DNA of 39,039 bases from PFJX01 sp964646585 (lineage in GTDB: Bacteria; Pseudomonadota; Gammaproteobacteria; Burkholderiales; Thiobacillaceae). The stretch's first letter is position 1; every line of letters begins with the position of its first letter. Below are positions 33,451 through 39,039 of the stretch, piece after piece. The position numbers and the translations under genes were made by a program. The notes under the pieces are model-generated. The model did not search any database. It was not told where the DNA came from and was given only the letters and a program-made list of their open reading frames with translations. The stretch is from contig CAZYEY010000260.1 in NCBI GenBank assembly GCA_964646585.1, positions 1 through 39,039 on the forward strand, read 5' to 3'.

Positions 33451-34062
33451 TCAGGGCTGATAGCGATGTGCCACCCGTTCCGCCTTTTTCAAGTCCTCGG
33501 GGGTGTTGATGTTGAGGAAGGCGTAGGGATCGTCGCCAAAGTAGACGGTTTCATGGGGATGCCGCTCCTGCCAGGCCCGCACCTGGCGGCCACCGTCCTC
33601 CACATAGGTCTCCAGGTCGGCCAGCAGATCCCGATGGACCAGCATGATGGCGTAATGGGTACCAGCCTCGTCGGCGGCCCGGGCCAGGGGGACCTGGCTG
33701 GAGCGGGCGTGTTCAAAAAGTTGCCGGGGCAGATTCAGGGGCAGGAACGGGGCGTCGCATGGGGCGCACAACAGCCAGTCCTGCTGGGCGGTGCGGGCGG
33801 CGGCCAGCAGGCCGGCGAGGGGCCCGGGGTGCCCCGGCAGGTAGTCCGGCACCACGGGGAAGCCCAAGCGGGCGTATGCGATGGGATTTCGGTTGGCGTT
33901 TACCAGCACTTCGGCGACCCGGCCCTTGAGGCGATCCGCGACCCAGCCCGCCAGGGGACGTCGGGCCAGTTCCAGCAGGCCCTTGTCCTCGCCCCGGAAG
34001 CGGCGGGCCAGCCCCCCTGCCAGAACCACGGCGGTGACGGGTTCGGGTTCAATCCTGGTCAC
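33451..34062 (-). CDS. mobA: Molybdenum cofactor guanylyltransferase
   Basis: This 203-residue cytosolic enzyme joins GMP to molybdopterin to form the guanine dinucleotide cofactor used by DMSO-reductase-type enzymes. The nucleotide motif AVVLAGGLARRFRGEDKGLL lies at the N-terminus (residues 11-30). LCAPCDAPFLPLNL carries the metal-binding Asp, and the C-terminal FLNINTPEDLKKAE is the family NxNTPxDL motif. The start is a GTG at 34062 with GGA upstream, overlapping the glycosyltransferase stop by 14 bases. No other moa, mob or moe genes are present. Confidence 0.95.
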   Translation of the reverse strand: MTRIEPEPVTAVVLAGGLARRFRGEDKGLLELARRPLAGWVADRLKGRVAEVLVNANRNPIAYARLGFPVVPDYLPGHPGPLAGLLAAARTAQQDWLLCAPCDAPFLPLNLPRQLFEHARSSQVPLARAADEAGTHYAIMLVHRDLLADLETYVEDGGRQVRAWQERHPHETVYFGDDPYAFLNINTPEDLKKAERVAHRYQP

Positions 34063-35608
34063 GTTTTTCCAGCCGGTAGATCTGGGTCTTGTAGCGGGGA
34101 CGGAAGCCTTCCCAGACCACCTGCCCCTCGGCCTCCACCCGGCCCGGCTTGGCCGGCTTGCCTGTCACCAGGGTGAAGGTCCAGGGGCAGTCCGGGCGCC
34201 GGGGGGGATTCAGGTGGTGGCGCAACATCAGGGCCATGGGCGGATCCACGCGGACATCGAGGCAGGCTTGGGGGGGCAGGTGGCGGGCCATGTCCATGAT
34301 GAGGGGGCGATAGCCCCAGCCAGCCTCCACCCAGGGCTTGAACAGGGTGGCGATCAGGGTCCAGGCCAGGATCATGCCCGTGGCCCAGACCAGCACGGGC
34401 CGGGTTTTTGCCCGGGGAAACAGGGGAATGGCGACCAGCCATATCAGGGTGGCCGCGACGGCCAGCCAGATCATGCCGGTCTCCACGCTGCCAGGCTGGT
34501 AGCCAGGTGTCAGCCGCGCCACGCGGGCGGCAAGCCTGGCCGGGTAGCCCCACTCGATGGCGGAGAAGTAGACCCAGAAAGCCAGGGTGAAGAACAGGAA
34601 GCACAGTACGCCGAACCAATAGAAGGCCTGGGCCGCGCCCCGGCGCAGGTGCTCCACGGCGAAGGCAGTGAGCAGGGCCAGGGGTAGCAGGATGGGCAGC
34701 AATGCCCCGTCCCGGGACCAGGCGGGGAAGAGAGCAGCCAGGGCCAGCAGAGCCAAGGCGAGGAGAGGCGGATGCAGCTCTGGCGTCCTACCCAGACGCC
34801 GGTGGCTATGCCAGATGGCCCAGGCTGCCAGGGGCCAGAGGGGCCAGGCGAACCAGGGCAGTTCCGAATAGGCGCTGGCAGGGTCGCGCAGGGCCCAATC
34901 ACGGGAGAAGCCGTGGCCCGCCAACCAGCCGGGCAGGAGGCCACCCAGCGTCAATAGGCCCAGGACCGCAGCAAGCAATGCCAGAGCGATGCTGCTGCCA
35001 ATGAGCGCGGCGCGCCGGTATTCCTTGCTGCGCCAGGAGGGGGAAAGCTGGGGCAGCCACACCAGCAGCAGGCCGATGAGGACATCCGGGACACCGCGCA
35101 ACCCCAGGCCCAGGGCCGCCAGGGCCAGACCGATGACCACGCCGCCGCGGTGGGGATGGGTACGTCCCGCCACCACGCCGTAGATCAGGGCGGCCCAGGC
35201 TGCGAGCAGGGCGGTTTCCGGCAGCAAGGCATGGGCCCGCAGCATCAGGCCCAGGCCGCCCATCAGAGACAGCACGGCGGCGGCGCCGAAACCAGTGCCG
35301 AACAAGGCCCGGGCGCCCATACCGGTGAACAGCAGGGCGAGGAGAGTGAAGAGGCCGCTGGCCAGGCGCGCCGCGTCCTGGATGTCCCAGTACCCCGCGA
35401 AAAGCTTGGCGAAAGTGCCCGCCACCAGGGTGTAGAGAGGGGCCGGAGAATGGGACGCGGGCAGCATTCCATCCAGCCAGTCCAGGATAGGCGAGAGTGC
35501 CAGGACTTCCTCGGCCTTCCAGGCATCCCGGCCGGTCAGGCCCAGGGTGGCCCAGAACACGGCCATCAGGACGAGCCAGAACTGATTGGCGCGGGGCGTG
35601 GGATTCAT
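34049..35608 (-). CDS. Multi-pass membrane glycosyltransferase (ArnT/PMT-like, GT39/GT83 type)
   Basis: The 519-residue protein starts NPTPRANQFWLVLMAVFWAT and has about ten membrane helices. The early GRDAWKAEEVLALSPI is the periplasmic acidic loop that in ArnT/PMT enzymes carries the catalytic Asp/Glu. Further loops (YSELPWFAWPLWPLAAW) and a soluble C-terminal tail (from about 420) also fit lipid-linked sugar transferases. The donor would be a polyprenyl-phosphate sugar; acceptor is unknown, with lipid A or protein possible. It shares an operon with mobA. The rpmE terminator lies just upstream. Confidence 0.75.
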   Translation of the reverse strand: MNPTPRANQFWLVLMAVFWATLGLTGRDAWKAEEVLALSPILDWLDGMLPASHSPAPLYTLVAGTFAKLFAGYWDIQDAARLASGLFTLLALLFTGMGARALFGTGFGAAAVLSLMGGLGLMLRAHALLPETALLAAWAALIYGVVAGRTHPHRGGVVIGLALAALGLGLRGVPDVLIGLLLVWLPQLSPSWRSKEYRRAALIGSSIALALLAAVLGLLTLGGLLPGWLAGHGFSRDWALRDPASAYSELPWFAWPLWPLAAWAIWHSHRRLGRTPELHPPLLALALLALAALFPAWSRDGALLPILLPLALLTAFAVEHLRRGAAQAFYWFGVLCFLFFTLAFWVYFSAIEWGYPARLAARVARLTPGYQPGSVETGMIWLAVAATLIWLVAIPLFPRAKTRPVLVWATGMILAWTLIATLFKPWVEAGWGYRPLIMDMARHLPPQACLDVRVDPPMALMLRHHLNPPRRPDCPWTFTLVTGKPAKPGRVEAEGQVVWEGFRPRYKTQIYRLEKRDQD

Positions 35609-35624
35609 GGGGCGGCAAGATTAA

Positions 35625-35652
35625 ACAAAAAAGGCAGCCAGTGGCTGCCTTT
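35625..35652 (-). terminator. Intrinsic terminator after rpmE
   Basis: On the minus strand AAAGGCAGCCA and TGGCTGCCTTT (35652-35630) form an almost perfect stem with a tiny loop, followed by six Ts. It lies 20 bases after the rpmE stop and before the glycosyltransferase start. Confidence 0.9.
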
Positions 35653-35672
35653 CATGGGTGGGCGGTGAAGAA

Positions 35673-35882
35673 TCACTTCTTGGCCATGCCGTACTTCTGG
35701 CGGAACTTCTCAACCCGGCCGGCGGTATCGACGATCTTCTGCTTGCCGGTGTAGAAGGGATGGCAGGCGGAGCAGACTTCCACGTGCAGGGCCTTGTTCA
35801 TGGTGGAACGGGTGGTGAACGTGTTGCCGCAGCTGCAGGTGACGTTGATCTCGTTGTAATCGGGATGGATGCCGGATTTCAT
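35673..35882 (-). CDS. rpmE: 50S ribosomal protein L31, zinc form
   Basis: The 69-residue ribosomal protein begins MKSGIHPDYNEINVTCSCGN. Zinc ligands are C16 and C18 in TCSCG and C37 and C40 in CSACHPFYTG, so it is the zinc-containing (C+) paralogue, not the RpmE2 form made in zinc limitation. The ATG at 35882 matches the family start. It stands as a single-gene unit with a strong terminator. Confidence 0.97.
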   Translation of the reverse strand: MKSGIHPDYNEINVTCSCGNTFTTRSTMNKALHVEVCSACHPFYTGKQKIVDTAGRVEKFRQKYGMAKK

Positions 35883-35961
35883 GGTGCGCGTCCTGGATAG
35901 GAAACCTGGAAAGCGCGGGATTATCCACAAAAAACGCTGATCGGGCAATCGGTTATCGCAT

Positions 35962-36834
35962 TCATTTCACCGCCGCCAGCAGGCGCTCGATCATGGTACC
36001 CGCTTGGCCGCCGTAGCCACCGCCAAACAGGTTGTAGTGGTTGAGGATGTGGTAAAGGTTGTAAAGGGTCTTGCGGGTGGCATACCCCGGGTCCAGGGGC
36101 CAGACTTCCCGGTAGGCGGCGTAAAACTCCGGCGGAAAGCCGCCGAACAGCTCCGTCATGGCCAGATCCGCCTCCCGGTCGCCGAAGTACACGGCCGGGT
36201 CGAACAGCACCGGCTCGCCCCCGGCGTAGCCGAAGTTGCCGCCCCAGAGGTCGCCGTGCAGCAGGCTGGGGAGCGGGGAGTAGCCGGGGAAGAAATCGGC
36301 GAGCCGGGCGCGTAGTGCTTCACCCCGTTCCACGATCCGCCGGCCAATGCCGTTGCGGGCGGCCAGGTCGAGCTGGTAGCCCAGGCGGTGGGCGGCATAG
36401 AAAGCCACCCAATCGCTCCCCGGCGGATTGGGCTGAGGGGTGCTGCCGATGGTGTTGTCCCGCTTCCAGCCGAAGGACCGGCTGGTATGCCGGTGCAGGG
36501 CCGCAAGCCGGCGACCCAGCCCGGCGCCGTCACCGCGTCCCCCCAGGGGCAGCCATTCCAGCACCAGATAGGCCCGGGGCCCGTCCACGCCATGGATCAG
36601 GGGATGGGGCACCTTGATGGCGCCGGCGCTCTCCAGTTCCTCCAGCCCGGCCGCCTCCGCCGCGAACATGTCGGCGTGGCGGGCATCGTTCAGCTTGACG
36701 AAATAGCGGTGGCCGTCGTCATCGGCGAGGATTTCCGCCTGGTTGATGCAACCGCCGCCCGCTGCCTGCCGGGATGCCAGCCGGAATGCCCGGCCGGTGG
36801 CGCGGCCGATGGCCGCGGCGATGCCGGCGCTCAC
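35962..36834 (-). CDS. Fructosamine kinase family protein
   Basis: The 290-residue protein has the aminoglycoside-phosphotransferase-like kinase fold. GGGCINQAEIL is the Gly-rich loop, YFVKLN carries the ATP Lys, LLHGDLWGGNFGY is the catalytic H-G-D-x-w-x-x-N, and PVLFDPAVYFGDREADLAM is the metal-binding D-P-a and family signature. Members phosphorylate ketoamines such as fructosamine or ribulosamine, to repair glycated proteins, though bacterial substrates are mostly untested. The start is a GTG at 36834 overlapping the DUF971 stop (GTGA). Confidence 0.92.
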   Translation of the reverse strand: MSAGIAAAIGRATGRAFRLASRQAAGGGCINQAEILADDDGHRYFVKLNDARHADMFAAEAAGLEELESAGAIKVPHPLIHGVDGPRAYLVLEWLPLGGRGDGAGLGRRLAALHRHTSRSFGWKRDNTIGSTPQPNPPGSDWVAFYAAHRLGYQLDLAARNGIGRRIVERGEALRARLADFFPGYSPLPSLLHGDLWGGNFGYAGGEPVLFDPAVYFGDREADLAMTELFGGFPPEFYAAYREVWPLDPGYATRKTLYNLYHILNHYNLFGGGYGGQAGTMIERLLAAVK

Positions 36835-37217
36835 ACCATGGCTTTGGGTTCGCGGGACTCGCCGGCTTCCTCCAGGCGGCGCAGGTAGGCTTGCCAGTAG
36901 AAGTCCTGCTTGCGACCCAGGTCGTAGAGGTAATCCCAGGAATAGATGCCGGAATCGTGGCCGTCGGAGAACACCAGCGCCACCGCGTACTGGCCCACCG
37001 GCTCGATGGCCTTGATCTCCACGTTCTTCTTGCCCACCTGCAACACTTCCTGGCCGGGGCCGTGGCCGCGCACCTCGGCGGAAGGGGAGAAGACGCGCAA
37101 GTATTCGCAGGGCATCTCGAAACGGCTGCCGTCGTTGAAGGCCACTTCCAGTATACGGGACTGCTGGTGCAGCTTGATCTCGGTGGGAATGGGAGTGTCT
37201 TGGGTGAGGCCGCCCAT
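36831..37217 (-). CDS. DUF971 (gamma-butyrobetaine hydroxylase N-terminal-like) protein
   Basis: The 128-residue protein has the DUF971 core: TEIKLHQQSRILEVAFNDGS, MPCEYLRVFSPSAEVRGHG, and IEPVGQYAVALVFSDGHDSG followed by IYSWDYLYDLGRKQDFYW. The fold is a small beta domain, suggested to bind iron-sulfur or zinc in some proteins. I use the ATG at 37217, with GGAG six bases upstream; an ATG at 37229 is also in frame. In many Betaproteobacteria this gene sits near ubiquinone genes; here it is coupled to a fructosamine-kinase-like gene. Confidence 0.9.
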   Translation of the reverse strand: MGGLTQDTPIPTEIKLHQQSRILEVAFNDGSRFEMPCEYLRVFSPSAEVRGHGPGQEVLQVGKKNVEIKAIEPVGQYAVALVFSDGHDSGIYSWDYLYDLGRKQDFYWQAYLRRLEEAGESREPKAMV

Positions 37218-37306
37218 GGGAAGCTCCATTAGCAAATGGTGATGGAGCGCTAGTGTGCCAGCCGTCCCTGTATCGGACAAGCCCGAGAAAAAACGTCGGG
37301 TATTGC

Positions 37307-37840
37307 TCAGCCGGCGACGAGGATGGCCAGGGCTGCCATGGCACCGCCGATGGCCGCCCCGGCGACGACATCGGAAAACCAATGCAGCCCCAGGATCAGC
37401 CGGGAGGCGGCCACCAGTGCCGCGAAAGGCAGCAGGAATGGTGCCAGCATGGGCTGGAAATACCCGGCCAGCAGGCTGAAGCACACCGCGTGCAGCGTGT
37501 GGCCGGAGGGGAAGCTGAAACGGTCCAGGGGCAGGGTGGTGAGGCGGATGGCCGGCGTGGTCTGACAGGGCCGGGGTCGGGAAGTCCGGGATTTGATCCA
37601 TTTGTAGAGCAGCGTGCAGCCGAGACCAGCCACCCCCATGACCAGCACCGGCTTGACGCCGTCCAGGCCGCCATGAAACAGCAGAGCCAGCATCAGCCCA
37701 TACCAAAAAATGCCGTCACCCAGTCTGCTGATCAGACCGAAGAAGCCGGAGACCAGGGCCCGGTGGTTGGCCCGGTTCAGACGCAGCGCCAGGCGCAGTT
37801 CCCAATCGGCATAGCGGTTCAAGAAGCCGGCACCTGGCAT
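37307..37840 (-). CDS. PAP2-family membrane phosphatase
   Basis: The 177-residue inner-membrane protein carries the three acid-phosphatase motifs: KWIKSRTSRPRPC (K-x6-RP), FSFPSGHTLHAV (PSGH) and SRLILGLHWFSDVVAG (SR-x5-H-x3-D), with several membrane helices. Members dephosphorylate lipid or polyprenyl phosphates at the periplasmic face. The start at 37840 is one base after the glycosyltransferase stop, so it is co-transcribed with that gene. This GT4-PAP2 pair suggests a role in glycolipid or cell-envelope lipid work, though the substrate is unknown. Confidence 0.93.
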   Translation of the reverse strand: MPGAGFLNRYADWELRLALRLNRANHRALVSGFFGLISRLGDGIFWYGLMLALLFHGGLDGVKPVLVMGVAGLGCTLLYKWIKSRTSRPRPCQTTPAIRLTTLPLDRFSFPSGHTLHAVCFSLLAGYFQPMLAPFLLPFAALVAASRLILGLHWFSDVVAGAAIGGAMAALAILVAG

Positions 37841-37841
37841 G

Positions 37842-39039
37842 TCAGGCCGACTCCAGACCGAACAAAGTCTTCTCCTGGCGGGCTTCGCTTTCCAGCACAA
37901 GGCGCACCAGCACCGCCTCGAAGCGCGCGAAGATGGCATCCCAGGACACGCCCAGGGCCATCTCCCGAGCCTTGGCCGACATGGCCGTCACATTGCCGAT
38001 GGTGGCCAGTTTCACCGCTGCGGCGACGAAGGCCGCTTCGTCGCCATAGGCCACCTTCAGCCCGTTCTCACCATGGCGCACGTGCTCCGCCGCGGCGGCG
38101 TAATCGAAGCAGACCTGAGGCAGGCCGCTGGCCATGGCTTCCAGCACCACGTTGCCAAAGGTCTCGGTGAGGCTGGGGAACAGGAACAGATCCCCGGAGG
38201 CATAGTGGGCAGCCAGGTCTTCCCCCCGGCGAGGGCCGGCGAACACGAATTCCGGATGTCTGGCTCGCAGGGCCGCGAGTTCCGGCCCATCGCCCACCAG
38301 CACCAAGCGGGCCCTGGGCCGCTTGTCGGCAATGGCCTCGAAGGCACGGATCAGCAGCGGCAGGTTTTTCTCCGGCGCCAGCCGACCCACGTGGATCACC
38401 GCCAGGTCACCTTCTTCCAGGCCCCAGGACCGGCGCAAAGCGGCGCTGCGCCGGTCGGGGCTGAACAATTGCGCGTCCACCCCCCGGGCCACCACCTCCA
38501 CGTTGCGGTACCCTGCCGCCTCCAGATCCCGGCGCATGGACAGGGAAGGCACCAGGGTGACGCGGGACTGGTTGTGCAACTTACGCAGATAGTTCATCAC
38601 CGGCTTCTTCAACCAGCCGAAGCCATAGTGGCGGCTGTAGGAATGGAAATTGGTGTGGAAGTCGCTTGCCACCGGAATGCGCAGCTTGTTGGCCACGTGC
38701 ACCGCCGACCAGCCCAAGGGGCCTTCCGTGGCCACGTTCACCACGTCCGGCCGGCGCAAGGACCAGAGCCGATGCAACGCCGATTTGGCCGGCAAGCCCA
38801 TCTTCAGCCCGGCATAACGGGGAATGGGCACCCCAGGGCGCAGCACCTGCTCCAGGTTTTCCTCGCTGGCGGGGGAATCCGCCGCATGCTGGCGGGGCCG
38901 GATCAACTGGATCTGATGTTCACGGCTTTGCAACGCCTTGACCATGCGTTCCAAGGTCATGGCCACGCCGTTGATTTCCGGCGGATAGGTTTCCGTCACC
39001 ACTGCTATGCGCAGGCGGCGACGTGGGGCGGAGAATTGC
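37842..39039 (-). CDS. GT4-family glycosyltransferase, 5' end cut by the window edge
   Basis: The frame stays open to the last base of the window, with LRIAVVTETYPPEINGVAM as the normal N-terminal strand of this family, so the real start is probably just outside. A GTG at 39002 would cut that strand and is not the start. GVAMTLERM, SDFHTNFHSYSRHYGF, VARGVDAQLFSPDR, HVGRLAPEKNLPLL (donor-phosphate site) and SLTETFGNVVLEAMASGLP (E-x7-E) are intact. It resembles the diacylglycerol or phosphatidylinositol mannosyl- and glucuronosyl-transferase type of GT4. It is followed one base later by a PAP2 phosphatase. Confidence 0.9.
   Translation of the reverse strand, partial: QFSAPRRRLRIAVVTETYPPEINGVAMTLERMVKALQSREHQIQLIRPRQHAADSPASEENLEQVLRPGVPIPRYAGLKMGLPAKSALHRLWSLRRPDVVNVATEGPLGWSAVHVANKLRIPVASDFHTNFHSYSRHYGFGWLKKPVMNYLRKLHNQSRVTLVPSLSMRRDLEAAGYRNVEVVARGVDAQLFSPDRRSAALRRSWGLEEGDLAVIHVGRLAPEKNLPLLIRAFEAIADKRPRARLVLVGDGPELAALRARHPEFVFAGPRRGEDLAAHYASGDLFLFPSLTETFGNVVLEAMASGLPQVCFDYAAAAEHVRHGENGLKVAYGDEAAFVAAAVKLATIGNVTAMSAKAREMALGVSWDAIFARFEAVLVRLVLESEARQEKTLFGLESA

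Noticed and set aside
37262..37306. Terminator after the PAP2 gene
   Set aside because: The CCCGA/TCGGG stem has only five pairs and the T-run is in the loop, not after the stem.

Overview
The window looks like a GC-rich Betaproteobacterium chromosome, judged by gene order and protein type. Familiar blocks include hemA-prfA-prmC, yggS-proC-yggT-yggU, pilT-pilU divergent from yggS, an RNB ribonuclease ahead of a TonB-like protein, and rng-maf. I cannot name the genus from sequence alone. Most of the 39 kb is ordinary housekeeping DNA, densely packed and often with start/stop overlaps. Both window edges cut a gene.

Left part (1-12.2 kb): the end of a ribonuclease gene that appears damaged, a TonB-like protein and fructose-1,6-bisphosphatase run rightward. 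Running leftward are a four-gene accessory cluster (secreted protein, PqqD-like protein, HprK-related kinase, nucleotidyltransferase; 5340-2286), then prmC, prfA, hemA, a hexose-6-phosphate mutarotase, a small membrane protein and ilvD. A small open frame just upstream of the accessory cluster repeats the LGGA...ASRP motif of its secreted protein.

Middle (12.2-20.5 kb): lgt and tRNA-Ala(CGC) with a clear terminator are followed by a decayed IS21-family element (about 13360-15634). Beside it lies a leftward hvfABC-type operon. Its products are a secreted precursor with six EGKCG motifs, a DUF692/MNIO iron enzyme and a DUF2063 partner. This is the machinery of a cysteine-modified, copper-linked ribosomal peptide. 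The DoxX-like fourth gene usual in such operons is not present where the IS lies. Divergent from the operon is a small heat-shock protein gene with a near-consensus sigma-32 promoter. argB and an uncharacterised conserved gene follow.

Right part (20.5-39 kb): an EVE-domain protein, a TauE/SafE permease and a secreted hydrolase come first, then pilU and pilT. Next is the yggS-proC-yggT-yggU-dynamin-like GTPase run. Leftward genes follow: rng, maf, hslV (with no hslU beside it), a two-fold repeated STAS protein, yidD, mobA, a membrane glycosyltransferase, rpmE, a fructosamine-kinase-like gene, a DUF971 gene, a PAP2 phosphatase and a GT4 glycosyltransferase cut by the window end.

The two places most likely to hold little-described biology are the HprK-related/PqqD/nucleotidyltransferase cluster with its ASRP-motif proteins, and the EGKCG peptide operon truncated next to an insertion sequence. 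Functions are inferred from motifs and recalled family knowledge; no database search was run.
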